A stretch of 64,000 nucleotides of DNA. Origin: an uncultured Steroidobacter sp. (GTDB lineage: Bacteria > Pseudomonadota > Gammaproteobacteria > Steroidobacterales > Steroidobacteraceae). The stretch spans positions 1-64,000 of the forward strand of contig CALMII010000025.1 in assembly GCA_937864115.1 (NCBI GenBank), read 5' to 3'. Shown here in pieces: positions 15,278 through 24,724 of the stretch. Position 1 is the stretch's first letter. Each line of letters starts with the position of its first letter. Below the pieces are notes generated by a model, which searched no databases, was not told the origin of the DNA, and saw only the letters and a list, made by a program, of their open reading frames with translations. A program made the translations under genes and the position numbers.

Positions 15278-15415
15278 CTGTGGGGCCGGCTTTAGCCGGC
15301 CTTTTTCAGAGTCAGGCTAAAGCCTGACCTACAGAGGAAACAGATTGCACGGCTTAAGTCAGTGCCGTTGGGCTTCAGCCGGCCTCTCGGAGTCAGGCCA
15401 AAGCCTGACCTACAC
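15278..15415. repeat. REP-type element 2 in the 322-bp pyc upstream region
   Basis: Four units alternate: GTGGGGCCGGCTTTAGCCGGCC, GTCAGGCTAAAGCCTGACC, a degenerate GGGCTTCAGCCGGCC and GTCAGGCCAAAGCCTGACC. They fill most of the space between the cyclase stop and the pyc start. The remaining bases next to pyc (15106-15277) should hold its promoter, but no clear boxes were recognised. Confidence 0.8.
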
Positions 15416-15427
15416 GCGGGAGAGGCG

Positions 15428-16684
15428 TCAGATCGGGACGCGGCCGCCGCCCGCCGACTTGCGGAACGAGCCGGTCGAGAGCTTTTCGTATTCCTTGTCC
15501 ATCACGACCACGCAGTTGCGGCCGCGCTCCTTGGCCGCGTACAGCGCCTCGTCGGCAAGCTGGATGAAGCCGAAATGGCTGCGGCCGTTCATCGGCTGCA
15601 CGCAGGCGGCGCCGATGCTCACCGTGAGCCGGCCACCCTGCGGCGAGGCCGGATGGTCGATCGCCAGCGACTCGATGCCCGCCTGGATGCGGCGCGCCAG
15701 TTCCTCGACATGATCGCGGCGGGTATCGAACAGCACGATCGCGAATTCCTCGCCGCCGTAGCGCGCCGTGACATCCAGCGGCCGTCGCGCCGTCCGTTTC
15801 AGCGAGCGGGCAACGCGGCGCAGGCATTCATCGCCCGCCTGGTGTCCGCAGTGATCGTTGTAGGCCTTGAAGTGATCGATGTCGATCAGCAGCAGCGCGA
15901 GCGGCGCCTGCTCGCGGATCGCCTGCAACCAGATGCGATCCATGTGGTCGTCGAAGTAGCGCCGGTTGTGGATACCCGTCAGGCCATCGCGGCTGGCGGT
16001 TTCGATCAGCAGCTGTTCTTCGAGATAGCTGGTGCGATTGGCGCGTTCCAGCGAGTAGCAGACCATCGCGCCGATCACATTCGCCGACACCAGGATGCCG
16101 ACGTCCACGATCACCGCGGCAGCCTCCAGCCCGGCCGCCACGGCGGCGATCACGTACGCCACGGTGACCAGCAGCGCCGACCCCAGCGCGGCATGGAACA
16201 GCATGCCCAGCATGAAGTAGATGAAGATCGTCATGATGACGACCGTCGAAATCAGATTGACGCCGTGGCCCGCGGCAATGACGGCCAGCACTGCGACCCC
16301 GGCGCCGAACACGGGCGCGAGGATCTGGCAGGTCAGCGGCCAGTAGCGCTGGTAGAGGCTGCTGCGCACCAGCATCAGGCCGAAGAACAGGATCGGCCCG
16401 AACATGACCAGCCGGATTTCGTTCATGCGCCGGTTGACCTCGGGTTCGAGGACCAGCTGCGTCATGAGCGAGAAACCCACGACGATGACCAGGGCGATCC
16501 AGAGGTTACGCCGGATCTGGGGCAGCGACTCGGCGCGAAAGACGGTGCGGAATTCCCGTTCCAGCGGCGCATCGAAGCGCAGTCCCGCGAAACCGCGCTC
16601 GAGCTGCAGCGCATGGGGAGAATCGATGGGAGCCCCCGCCGGGATGCGGGTATGCAACGGGTTGGATGGCGTGTCGTCGCGCAT
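15428..16684 (-). CDS. Membrane-bound diguanylate cyclase (GGDEF)
   Basis: The protein has 418 residues. About six hydrophobic helices (about 58-215) precede the catalytic domain. The GGDEF domain (about 235-405) has the DGLTGIHNRRYFDDH entry motif, DIDHFKAYND and the active-site GGEEF. The autoinhibitory I-site RPLD lies exactly five residues before GGEEF. It should make cyclic-di-GMP with product inhibition. The N-terminal membrane part is an unassigned sensor. A second, unrelated GGDEF protein sits 2.5 kb away beyond gshA. Confidence 0.9.
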   Translation of the reverse strand: MRDDTPSNPLHTRIPAGAPIDSPHALQLERGFAGLRFDAPLEREFRTVFRAESLPQIRRNLWIALVIVVGFSLMTQLVLEPEVNRRMNEIRLVMFGPILFFGLMLVRSSLYQRYWPLTCQILAPVFGAGVAVLAVIAAGHGVNLISTVVIMTIFIYFMLGMLFHAALGSALLVTVAYVIAAVAAGLEAAAVIVDVGILVSANVIGAMVCYSLERANRTSYLEEQLLIETASRDGLTGIHNRRYFDDHMDRIWLQAIREQAPLALLLIDIDHFKAYNDHCGHQAGDECLRRVARSLKRTARRPLDVTARYGGEEFAIVLFDTRRDHVEELARRIQAGIESLAIDHPASPQGGRLTVSIGAACVQPMNGRSHFGFIQLADEALYAAKERGRNCVVVMDKEYEKLSTGSFRKSAGGGRVPI

Positions 16685-16833
16685 GTTTTTGTGGCGATGC
16701 GCGGATTGAGACCTCTCCCGTCCTCCGCGTCCGGTGACCTGACGTTACCGGCAACGCCCGACGTGAGACAAGCGGATCCCCGGTTCTTGACTCGGACCGT
16801 TCGGGGGTGGACTCGGACCGAGTGAGTGCCGGC

Positions 16834-17034
16834 TTACTTGCGAGGAGGGATCTGGCCAGCTTCTCGACGGTCGCGCGCTTCCTTGATGAAGCGACGCCAT
16901 ACTTCGTAGGCATCCCAGCCGCTGGCGGTGTCGGTCACCTTCGCATCCGGGACGCGATCGCCCAGATCGTCGGCATTCGCAGCAGAGGCGAGGCCCTGGA
17001 TCTGAGTATCGATGGTTTCTCGGGTGGTGCTCAT
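16834..17034 (-). CDS. Small hypothetical protein, 66 aa
   Basis: This is a compact soluble protein with an acidic, helical N-terminal half and a conserved-looking C-terminal half (SGWDAYEVWRRFIKEARDRR). Its amino-acid composition is unlike a shadow frame, and it sits alone between the cyclase and gshA on the same strand. No motif with a known function is seen. The spaces on either side (16685-16833 and 17035-17262) hold nothing recognisable. Confidence 0.55.
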   Translation of the reverse strand: MSTTRETIDTQIQGLASAANADDLGDRVPDAKVTDTASGWDAYEVWRRFIKEARDRREAGQIPPRK

Positions 17035-17262
17035 GGTGGTGCGATTCGTCCCTGAACGCCTCAGCGTTGATCAGGAGAGTCAGTCTAGAAGTCGATTGCG
17101 TCTTTCCCGGAGTGCGCAGTTCTCACTTTCCGAACCTCTGTGAGGGTTATGACGAATCACGGCGTTCGCGGAACTCAAGTTTCGCGGCGCGCTGCCGGCT
17201 CGTCGATACGTTATGTCGCTCCCGCAGTGCGGCGGCGTCATTGCCCCTCCTCAGGGACAATT

Positions 17263-18846
17263 TCAGCGCCGAAAGTAGTTCGAAAGATATTGGTCGAACG
17301 TCAGCGTATCGGCGCGTTCGATCTCGGCCTGTGCCCGCAACGATTCTTCCGCGCTGGCCGCAAATTCGGCGAGGCGCTGCTCGTTCGGCGGATACAGATC
17401 CAGAAAGTAGTTCTTGTGCACGCCCGACATGCGCAGCGCCATCTGCGCGAACGATTCGCCGCTGGTGCGCAACTCCTGCAACGTCCGCGCCGAAGGCGTC
17501 AGTGCCGGATCGCTGATCTTCGCTTCCTGCAGTTCCAGCGCCGCGGTGTAGGGCCGCTGCGCGTTGCCCTCGTCGAGCAGTTCGCAGATTCCCCGCATCG
17601 AATCGATGAGTTCGAGCGCCCATGCGCGGAACTCTACGGCGCGACCGTTGCGGTTCAGTTGCAGCCCCGGCTCGCGGCCGCGATGCGCGATGACGGAGTG
17701 ATTGCCATCGAGCGTGCCGTCCTCGCAGGAATCGATCGGCGAGCTGTCTTTCAGCAGACACAGCGCGGCGAACGCTTCGAGGAAGCGCAGCTTGTTCTGG
17801 TTCACGCCCACCGGATCGAACGCACTCACGTCCAGCGCACGGAACTCGACGTATTCCACGCCGCCGCGCCGCAGCGCCTGCGTGGGATGTTCGCCCGAGC
17901 GCGTCACGCGCTTCGGCCGGATGTAGCTGTAGTACTCGTTCTCGATCTGCAGCAGGTTGGTGTTGAGCTGGCGATACTCGCCGTCCACTTTCACGCCGAT
18001 TTTTTCGTAGTCGGGATTCGGCGTACTGACGGCGGCGTTCAGATCGCGCACGTAGTCGTCGAGTCCGTTCACCGAAATGTGCACGCCCGCCTGGTTCTTG
18101 TTGCGGTAGCCGAGATCCGACATGCGCAGCGACGTGGCATGCGGCTCATAGAGCGTGCCCGGGCCGAATTCCTTCAGCGAATGCTCGCGCCCGCGCACGA
18201 AGGAGCCGCACAGCGCCGGCGAATTGCCGAACAGGTACAGGATCAGCCAGCCGTGGCGGCGATAGTTGCGCAGCAGCCCGAAGTACTGCGCCGAGACGAA
18301 ATCCTGACCGGCATCGCGTTCCTGCATCGCATCCGCCAACACCGGCCACAGCTTCGTCGGAAACGAATAGTTGAAGTGCACGCCCGAGATCGCCTGCATC
18401 ATGCGGCCGTAGCGATAGCCGAGTCCGACGCGATACACCTCTTTCATGCGTCCGACATTGGAACTGCCGAAGTGCGCCACCGGAATGCTGGCGTCGCCGC
18501 GCAGGTTGCACGGCATGCTGGTCGCCCAGAGCAGTTCGTCGCCGAGATGGCGGTAGACGAACTGGTGCAGGTCGCACAGGAACTGCAGCAGCTCCCACGA
18601 TTCGCGGAAGGCCGGCGTGACCAGTTCGATCAGCGCCTCCGAGTAATCCATCGTGATGTTCTCGTGCGTCAGCGCCGAGCCGAGCGAGCGCGGATGCGGC
18701 GTCGTTGCCAGCATGCCGTCGGGCTGCACGCGCAGCGATTCCTTCTCGACGCCTTTCAGTCCTCCCTGCAGCAGGCCGCGCTCGCGCGCGTTGACGAGCG
18801 AGGCAAGACGTCGCTCGAAAGCGCGATCGATGGCGGGAGGACTCAT
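17263..18846 (-). CDS. gshA: Glutamate-cysteine ligase (proteobacterial type)
   Basis: The protein has 527 residues, the usual length of type-1 GshA. It starts with the family's GLKGVEKESLRV segment (about 29-40) and contains TMDYSEALIELVTP, GLRNYRRHGW-like and GTLYEPHATSLRMSDLGY blocks, RVTRSGEHPTQAL, and YVEFRALDVSAFDP with Arg and Glu residues expected in the active site. It joins glutamate and cysteine in an ATP-dependent reaction, the first step of glutathione synthesis. The start ATG (18846) has only a weak GAAG upstream. It is divergent from the GGDEF gene that follows. Confidence 0.95.
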   Translation of the reverse strand: MSPPAIDRAFERRLASLVNARERGLLQGGLKGVEKESLRVQPDGMLATTPHPRSLGSALTHENITMDYSEALIELVTPAFRESWELLQFLCDLHQFVYRHLGDELLWATSMPCNLRGDASIPVAHFGSSNVGRMKEVYRVGLGYRYGRMMQAISGVHFNYSFPTKLWPVLADAMQERDAGQDFVSAQYFGLLRNYRRHGWLILYLFGNSPALCGSFVRGREHSLKEFGPGTLYEPHATSLRMSDLGYRNKNQAGVHISVNGLDDYVRDLNAAVSTPNPDYEKIGVKVDGEYRQLNTNLLQIENEYYSYIRPKRVTRSGEHPTQALRRGGVEYVEFRALDVSAFDPVGVNQNKLRFLEAFAALCLLKDSSPIDSCEDGTLDGNHSVIAHRGREPGLQLNRNGRAVEFRAWALELIDSMRGICELLDEGNAQRPYTAALELQEAKISDPALTPSARTLQELRTSGESFAQMALRMSGVHKNYFLDLYPPNEQRLAEFAASAEESLRAQAEIERADTLTFDQYLSNYFRR

Positions 18847-19150
18847 TGGCGATCTTCAGAAACGGCTGACCTGCGCTGGAGCGGCGGCAAGTTTCCTAAG
18901 GCAGATCAGGGGCGTCAAGCCGACTTTGAGAAACGGCCTCGACATCGCCTCATGAATGCGCACGACGCCCCCCGCTTGCATCGCGCAGGGTGCGGAATAT
19001 CCGCGGGTGCGGCGGCGCTCACGGTGTGGTTTGATTGGCCCGCTTTCCCCCGACGCAAGTCGCGCAGCCTGGACGTCCGGCGCAGAAATGACCGACGTTC
19101 GCGCTGCCGGAACGAAGCCCTTTCAGCATCGATCGAGGTTGCACACAGAC
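18847..19150. other. Divergent intergenic region, 304 bp
   Basis: This lies between gshA (minus) and the second GGDEF gene (plus). It must contain both promoters. I see no clear -35/-10 pair, no long inverted repeat and no convincing short gene. The plus-strand frame of the GGDEF gene is open upstream to 18956, but the composition there does not look coding. Confidence 0.4.
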
Positions 19151-20008
19151 ATGGAATCGGCAGTGACGACACTGATCGACTCCTCGGCGGCGATCTCCGG
19201 CTGGGTCGCCGTGGCCGCGCTCGCCTTCATCGCGCTGCTGGGCATCTTCCATCTGTGGCGCAGCAATGCGCGGATCGCGCAGCGCTCGCAGGAACTCGAG
19301 ATCGAACTGGCCGAACGCCGCCGCATCGAAGCGCAGCTCGAGGCCGTGCAGGCAGAACTCGAGGAACGCGTGCGCGAACGCACCCGCTCGCTCGAAGCGC
19401 GCAACCGCGAACTCTCCGAATTGCGACTGACGCTGGAAACGGCGAATCAGCGTCTGCGACGCCTGGTCACGATCGATGCGCTCACCGGCGTCGCGAACCG
19501 CCGGCATTTCGATCGCGAACTGGAACGCGAACTGCGCCGCTCGCGCCGCGACGAGCGGCCGCTGTCGCTGGTCTTTCTCGATCTCGATGAGTTCAAGCGC
19601 TTCAACGACACGTACGGTCATGCGCGCGGCGACGAGATCCTGCGCAGCGTGGCGCGCACGCTCAACGAGACGTTCCGCCGCGCCGGCGATTTCGTGGCGC
19701 GTTATGGCGGCGAGGAATTCGCCATCGTGCTGCCCGGCCTCGATGCCCGTCGCGCCACGCTGTATGCCGAACGGCTGCGTCGCCGTATCTGGCAGGAGGC
19801 CATCGCCTTCGACGCCGCGACTCACGGACGCGTGACGATCAGCGCCGGCGTCGCGACGGTCGCACCGCCGATGGCGGCGACACCGGATGAATTGCTGCGC
19901 GCCGCGGATCAGGCGCTCTATCGCGCGAAGTGTCTCGGCCGCAACCAGATCGCCTCCGCGCCGGTCGAGGCGGCCAGCGCACACGCGGCGAGCCAGGCCG
20001 CGTCCTGA
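19151..20008 (+). CDS. Diguanylate cyclase with one membrane helix and coiled coil
   Basis: The ATG at 19151 is preceded by GAGG at a long 12-base spacing and gives 285 residues. One transmembrane helix (about 15-36) is followed by a long charged coiled coil (about 40-105; LEIELAERRRIEAQLEAVQA) and a GGDEF domain (about 110-275). The domain has DALTGVANRRHFDRE, DLDEFKRFND and the active site GGEEF, with RAGD (the I-site) five residues before it. A small or absent periplasmic domain suggests signalling through the coiled coil or a partner. The C-terminal tail is Ala-rich. Confidence 0.88.
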   Translation: MESAVTTLIDSSAAISGWVAVAALAFIALLGIFHLWRSNARIAQRSQELEIELAERRRIEAQLEAVQAELEERVRERTRSLEARNRELSELRLTLETANQRLRRLVTIDALTGVANRRHFDRELERELRRSRRDERPLSLVFLDLDEFKRFNDTYGHARGDEILRSVARTLNETFRRAGDFVARYGGEEFAIVLPGLDARRATLYAERLRRRIWQEAIAFDAATHGRVTISAGVATVAPPMAATPDELLRAADQALYRAKCLGRNQIASAPVEAASAHAASQAAS

Positions 20009-20136
20009 CCGTCGGCTCTCATCCGCCCATGCGAACGCTGCCGTGACCATGGGGTTGTCAACGAATCCATCCCGCAGTCTCGTCCGCGCAGAAAGTTCCG
20101 TTCGTCGGGCACTACAACAACGTCGGGGAGAATCGC

Positions 20137-21687
20137 ATGACTGACAAGAAGACCGTCGGCAGTGTGACCTATCAGAATGCCGGCAAGGACTACTTCGAGA
20201 AACGCGGACTGAAACGCCACGCGCGCGTATGGTCGCTGTGGGCACTGGGCGTCGGCGCGGTGATTTCCGGACACTTCTCCGGCTGGAACTTCGGCATCGG
20301 CGCCGGCGGCTGGGGCGGCCTGTTCATCGCCGCCATCATCATCGCCATCATGTATCTCGGCCTGATCTTCAGCCTGGCCGAGATGTCGCCGGCATTGCCA
20401 CACACGGGCGGCGCGTATTCATTCGCACGCAGCGCCATGGGACCGTGGGGCGGATTCATCACCGGCCTGGCGGAAAGCATCGAATACATCATGACGCCGG
20501 CCGTCATCGTGTTCTTCATCAGCACGTATCTCACCGGCATTTTCGAAACCGATGCGATGTATCAACCGCTGTGGTGGATCGGCTGCTACATCCTGTTCGT
20601 GGCGCTCAACTACTGGGGCGTGTCGGTGTCGTTCAAGATCTCGGTCGTCGTGACGCTGATGGCGCTGGCGGTGCTGGTGATCTTCTGGATCAGCGCCATT
20701 CCGCATGCGGACTTCACCCGCTGGGCGCTCAACATCAGCGTCGGACCGGACGGCGCGCTCGTCGAACTGCCCGAGGGCGGCGGCGCATTCCTGCCCAAGG
20801 GCTGGTACGGCGTGCTGGCCGCGCTGCCCTTTGCGGTGTGGCTGTTTCTCGCCATCGAAGAACTGCCGCTCGCCGCCGAGGAATCCGTCGATCCGAAGAA
20901 GGACATGCCGAAGGGACTGATCTTCGGCCTGCTGACGCTGATGTTCTCCGCCGTGATGATCATGTTCCTGAATTCATCCATCGGCGGACTTGCCGACGGC
21001 GAGATGCGCGGCGCGTTCTCGATGGCCACGTCGGCCGAACCGCTGCTCGACGGCTTCCGTGTCATCTATGGCGCCGACATCGCCAAGCTTCTCGCGCTGT
21101 TCGCCGTGATCGGATTGATCGCGAGTTTCCACACCATCATTTTCGCGTTCGGTCGCCAGATCTATTCGCTGTCGCGCGCCGGGTACTACCCCTCGGTCAT
21201 GTCGATCACGCATGGCGAACGCAAGACCCCGCACATCGCGCTGTTCACCGGCGCGGCGATCGGGCTCGCCGTGATCATGGCGGTGTGGTTCTCGCTCGGC
21301 GCCGAGAAGGGCGGTGCGGTGATCGGCGCCACGCTGCTCAACATGGCGGTGTTCGGCGCGATGATCTCGTATGCCTTCCAGGGCGCATCGTTCATCCTGC
21401 TGCGCAAGCGGATGCCGAACATCGAGCGGCCCTATCGCAGTCCGCTCGGCATTCCCGGCGCCGCGGCGACGGTGATCATTGCGATCGTCACGCTGTACTT
21501 CCAGCTGCAGGATCCCGTGTACCTGAAGGGTGTCTACGCAGCGCTCGCGTGGTACGTGCTCGGCATCATCTACTTCGCCGCCATCGGCCGGCACAAGCTG
21601 GTGCTGTCGCCGGAAGAGGAATTCGCGCTGACCGGCGGCCAGCACGGGCATCCGGAGAAGGAAGGGTATGGAACGACGAAGGTGTGA
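20137..21687 (+). CDS. APC-family permease, ethanolamine-permease-like
   Basis: The protein has 516 residues with about twelve membrane helices. The start (GGGGAGA, five bases before ATG) is strong. An N-terminal KRHARVWSLWALGVGAVISG entry and the EMSPALPHTGGAYSFAR motif are characteristic of amino-acid/polyamine/organocation permeases, and the overall sequence resembles the Eat/ethanolamine permease group. It precedes glutamine-synthetase-like, aldehyde dehydrogenase and Fe-alcohol dehydrogenase genes on the same strand, so it probably imports the amine or amino alcohol they degrade. A REP element lies between it and the next gene. Confidence 0.85.
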   Translation: MTDKKTVGSVTYQNAGKDYFEKRGLKRHARVWSLWALGVGAVISGHFSGWNFGIGAGGWGGLFIAAIIIAIMYLGLIFSLAEMSPALPHTGGAYSFARSAMGPWGGFITGLAESIEYIMTPAVIVFFISTYLTGIFETDAMYQPLWWIGCYILFVALNYWGVSVSFKISVVVTLMALAVLVIFWISAIPHADFTRWALNISVGPDGALVELPEGGGAFLPKGWYGVLAALPFAVWLFLAIEELPLAAEESVDPKKDMPKGLIFGLLTLMFSAVMIMFLNSSIGGLADGEMRGAFSMATSAEPLLDGFRVIYGADIAKLLALFAVIGLIASFHTIIFAFGRQIYSLSRAGYYPSVMSITHGERKTPHIALFTGAAIGLAVIMAVWFSLGAEKGGAVIGATLLNMAVFGAMISYAFQGASFILLRKRMPNIERPYRSPLGIPGAAATVIIAIVTLYFQLQDPVYLKGVYAALAWYVLGIIYFAAIGRHKLVLSPEEEFALTGGQHGHPEKEGYGTTKV

Positions 21688-21703
21688 GTCCCTTCTTCTC
21701 CCC

Positions 21704-21759
21704 CTGTGGGGCCGGCTTTAGCCGGCCTCTTCAGAAGTCAGGCTGAAGCCTGACCTACA
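21704..21759. repeat. REP-type element 3
   Basis: One GTGGGGCCGGCTTTAGCCGGCC unit and one AGTCAGGCTGAAGCCTGACC unit lie just after the permease stop and inside the catabolic gene series. The element could reduce read-through or protect the permease mRNA end. Confidence 0.85.
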
Positions 21760-21776
21760 CCAACCAAGACAAGAAC

Positions 21777-23147
21777 ATGCTCGAACCCCGCCAGGTCAGA
21801 ACCCTCGCCGACGCCCGTGCCCTCGTCGAGCAACGCGCGCCTTCGCACATCAAGGTCGGCGTGTTCGACATCGATGGCATCCTGCGCGGCAAGTACATGT
21901 CGCGCGCGAAATTCCTGTCGGCGCTCGACAACGGCTACGGCTTCTGCGACGTGGTGCTGGGCTGGGACTGCCAGGACCAGCTCTACGACAACGTGAAGTT
22001 CACCGGCTGGCACACGGGCTATCCCGACGCGCCCGTGCGCATCCTGCCGGAAACCTGCCGGGCACTGCCGTTCGAAAACGACGAGCTGTTCTTCCTGAGC
22101 GAGTTCGTCGCGCCGGCGGACCAGCTCTGTCCGCGCGGCCTGCTGCGCAAGGTGCTGGAGCGCGCGCAGCGCATGGGCTTCTCCGCCTGCGCCGGCTTCG
22201 AGTACGAAGTGTTCTTCTTCGACGAGACGCCGGAGTCGGCGCGCGAGAAGAACTATCGCAATCTGAAACCGATGGCGCCGGGCTGGTTCGGCTACTCGGT
22301 GATCCGCAACAGCGTCGAGTCGGATTTCTATCGGCAGATGCTGGCGACCTGCGAAGCCATGGATTTCGGTCTCGAAGGCCTGCACGAAGAAACCGGCCCC
22401 GGCGTCATCGAGGCCGCGATCGCGTTCGACGAGGCGCTGGCCTCCGCGGACAAGGCCGCGCTGTTCAAGACCTTCATCAAGGTGCTCGCGCAGCGCAACG
22501 ACATGATGGCGACCTTCATGGCGAAATGGTCGCGCGACTGGCCAGGTCAGAGCGGGCACATTCACCTGTCGCTGAAAGGGCCGGACGGCAAGCCGGTATT
22601 CCATGACGAATCGCAGCCGCACGGCATGAGTCAGACCATGCGGCACTTCGTCGGCGGGCTGCAGAAACTGATGCCGGAGGTGCTGGCGATGGTCTCGCCG
22701 ACCATCAATTCCTACACGCGGCTGATTCCCGGATTCTGGGCGCCGACCGATTCGACGCTCGGCGTGGAAAACCGCACCTGCGCCCTGCGCATCATCCCCG
22801 GCGGCGCGAAATCGCAGCGCGTCGAATATCGCGTCGCGGCGGCCGATGCCAATCCCTACATCATTCTGTCGGCTGCGCTCGCCTCCGGACTGTGGGGCAT
22901 CGAGAACCGCATCGAGCCCGAGCCGCTGGTCGAGGGCAATGCCTACGACCGCAAATTTCCCGAACGCCTGGCACTGCCGCGAACGCTGTGGGATGCGGCG
23001 CAGCGGCTGAAGAAGTCGAAGATGGCGCGCGACTGGTTCGGCGATGCCTTCGTCGACCATTTCGCCGCGACGCGCGAATGGGAAGAGCGCGAGTTCCGCA
23101 AGCACATCACGGACTGGGAACTGGCGCGGTATTTCGAGATCATCTGA
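21777..23147 (+). CDS. Glutamine-synthetase-like (gamma-glutamyl-amine ligase)
   Basis: The protein has 456 residues, GS class II-like and shorter than GlnA. The N-terminal beta-grasp part (KVGVFDIDGILRGKYM) is followed by the catalytic domain with metal-binding Glu (AGFEYEVFFF; GLHEETGPGVIEAA), SGHIHLSL and the ATP/glutamate loop NRTCALRII. The glutamine-synthetase adenylylation loop Tyr is not evident. Related enzymes (PuuA, GlnA3/GlnA4 types) ligate glutamate to putrescine or ethanolamine. Given the permease upstream and two dehydrogenases downstream, gamma-glutamylation of an amino alcohol or diamine is the likely role. Substrate unproven. Confidence 0.8.
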   Translation: MLEPRQVRTLADARALVEQRAPSHIKVGVFDIDGILRGKYMSRAKFLSALDNGYGFCDVVLGWDCQDQLYDNVKFTGWHTGYPDAPVRILPETCRALPFENDELFFLSEFVAPADQLCPRGLLRKVLERAQRMGFSACAGFEYEVFFFDETPESAREKNYRNLKPMAPGWFGYSVIRNSVESDFYRQMLATCEAMDFGLEGLHEETGPGVIEAAIAFDEALASADKAALFKTFIKVLAQRNDMMATFMAKWSRDWPGQSGHIHLSLKGPDGKPVFHDESQPHGMSQTMRHFVGGLQKLMPEVLAMVSPTINSYTRLIPGFWAPTDSTLGVENRTCALRIIPGGAKSQRVEYRVAAADANPYIILSAALASGLWGIENRIEPEPLVEGNAYDRKFPERLALPRTLWDAAQRLKKSKMARDWFGDAFVDHFAATREWEEREFRKHITDWELARYFEII

Positions 23148-23152
23148 AAACA

Positions 23153-23232
23153 GTGACGGAAGTGACGAAAGTCACGACCGCCAGAGGGCTGCTTTCGTCA
23201 CCTTCGTGACCCTCGTGACTTTCGTGACCTTC
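23153..23232. repeat. GTGAC-repeat hairpin, copy 1
   Basis: The left arm (AGTGACGAAAGTCACGA) and right arm (CTTTCGTCACCTTCGTGACC...) are built from 9-base repeats of the form GTGACTTTC and fold on each other around a short loop. It fills the whole gap between the glutamine-synthetase-like and aldehyde dehydrogenase genes. A second element of this type is at 49581-49685. Confidence 0.75.
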
Positions 23233-23235
23233 TTT

Positions 23236-24618
23236 ATGCTCCAGATCATCTCCCCCGTCGATAACCGCCTCTACGCCGAACGTCCGCTCGCCACGACCGC
23301 GCAGATCGATGCGGTGCTCGCGCAGGCCCGCGCCGCACAGCGCGGCTGGCGCGCGACGTCTCTGGCCGAACGCGCCGCCGTGCTCAACCACTTCTGCGAT
23401 CTGTTCGAGACGCAGCGCGACGAGATCGCGCTCGAACTGACCTGGCAGATGGGGCGTCCGCTCCGGTATTCGCCCAACGAAGTGCGAGGCACGCTCGAAC
23501 GTGCGCGGCACATGATCGCCATCGCGCCCGCCGCGCTCGACGACATCGATTGCGGTCCGAAGGAGAATTTCCGCCGCTTCCTGCGACGCGAACCGCTCGG
23601 CGTGATCCTCACGATCGCGGCCTGGAACTATCCGTACCTCATCGCCGTGAACAGCGTGATTCCCGCACTGATGGCCGGCAATGCGGTGATCCTCAAGCAT
23701 TCGGCCCAGACCCTGCTGTGCGCGGAACGCTTCGCGCAATGCCTGCAGCGCGCCGGTTTGCCGGACGGCGTGTTCCAGGTGTTGCACATGAGCCATGAAG
23801 ACACGGAATGCGTCATCCGCGATCCACGCGTCGATTTCGTGGCCTTCACCGGCTCGGTCGCCGGCGGGCACGCGGTACAGCGCGCAGCGTCCGACCGCTT
23901 CGTCGGCACCGGACTCGAACTCGGCGGCTGCGATCCCGTGTACGTGCGTCACGACGCCGATATCGCGCATGCGATCGAGAACGTGGTCGACGGCGCGTAT
24001 TTCAACAGCGGCCAGTCATGCTGCGGACTGCAACGCATCTACGTGCACGAGAAAGTTTACGGGCCATTCGTCGAAGGCTACGTGGAGCTGACCCGCAAGT
24101 ACGCGCTCGGCAATCCGCTCGATGCGCAGACGACGCTCGGACCGGTCGTGCGCACCGCCGCTGCCGACGCGATCAGGAAACAGATCGCCGCTTCCGTCAG
24201 CGCGGGCGCAACACCGATCATCGAGGAATCGGAGTTCGCGGCCAGCAAGGCCGGCACGCCGTACCTGGCGCCGCAGATCCTGCTCGACGTCGATCACTCC
24301 ATGCCGGTCATGAAGGAAGAAATCTTCGGCCCGGTCGCCGGCATCATGCGCGTGGACTCCGACGAAGATGCCGTCGCATTGATGAACGACACGGTCTACG
24401 GCCTCACGGCCGCGATCTGGACGGCGGACGAGGAAGCGGCGCTGTCGATCGGCAACCGCATCGAGACCGGCACCTGGTTCATGAACCGCTGCGACTACCT
24501 CGACCCCGCCCTCGCCTGGGTCGGCGTGAAGGACTCCGGCCGCGGCGCCACGCTGTCCGTCGTCGGCTATGAACATCTGACGCGCCCGAAGTCGTTTCAT
24601 CTGCGGACGAAAACATGA
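23236..24618 (+). CDS. NAD(P)-dependent aldehyde dehydrogenase
   Basis: The ATG at 23236 gives 460 residues of the ALDH superfamily. The frame is open further upstream, but only through the hairpin repeat. Landmarks are the Rossmann-type AWNYPYLIAVNSVIPALMAG segment (about 130-150), FTGSVAGG, the catalytic Glu in LELGGCDP (about 235), the nucleophile in GQSCCGLQR (about 270, two adjacent cysteines) and EEIFGPVAGIMR near 360. It should oxidise an aldehyde, here probably the gamma-glutamylated aldehyde or a free amino-aldehyde from the neighbouring alcohol dehydrogenase. Confidence 0.9.
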   Translation: MLQIISPVDNRLYAERPLATTAQIDAVLAQARAAQRGWRATSLAERAAVLNHFCDLFETQRDEIALELTWQMGRPLRYSPNEVRGTLERARHMIAIAPAALDDIDCGPKENFRRFLRREPLGVILTIAAWNYPYLIAVNSVIPALMAGNAVILKHSAQTLLCAERFAQCLQRAGLPDGVFQVLHMSHEDTECVIRDPRVDFVAFTGSVAGGHAVQRAASDRFVGTGLELGGCDPVYVRHDADIAHAIENVVDGAYFNSGQSCCGLQRIYVHEKVYGPFVEGYVELTRKYALGNPLDAQTTLGPVVRTAAADAIRKQIAASVSAGATPIIEESEFAASKAGTPYLAPQILLDVDHSMPVMKEEIFGPVAGIMRVDSDEDAVALMNDTVYGLTAAIWTADEEAALSIGNRIETGTWFMNRCDYLDPALAWVGVKDSGRGATLSVVGYEHLTRPKSFHLRTKT

Positions 24619-24627
24619 AGAGAAATT

Positions 24628-24698
24628 GGCCGCAAAAAAGCGCAAAGGACACAAAGTCCGGAACGAATGATTTGCGACCTTTGCGCCTTTTTGCGGCC
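24628..24698. repeat. GGCCGCAAAAA-type hairpin, copy 1
   Basis: GGCCGCAAAAAAGCGCAAAG on the left pairs with CTTTGCGCCTTTTTGCGGCC on the right, forming a long stem between the aldehyde and alcohol dehydrogenase genes. A sister copy is at 33368-33462. Confidence 0.8.
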
Positions 24699-24724
24699 AT
24701 TCTTTGCTTTTCACGGATCTCGCC

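Noticed and set aside
17140..19590. Plus-strand open frame of 816 codons
   Set aside because: It runs antisense to gshA and then through the GGDEF gene in a wrong frame. The product has no domain and a composition typical of shadow frames.
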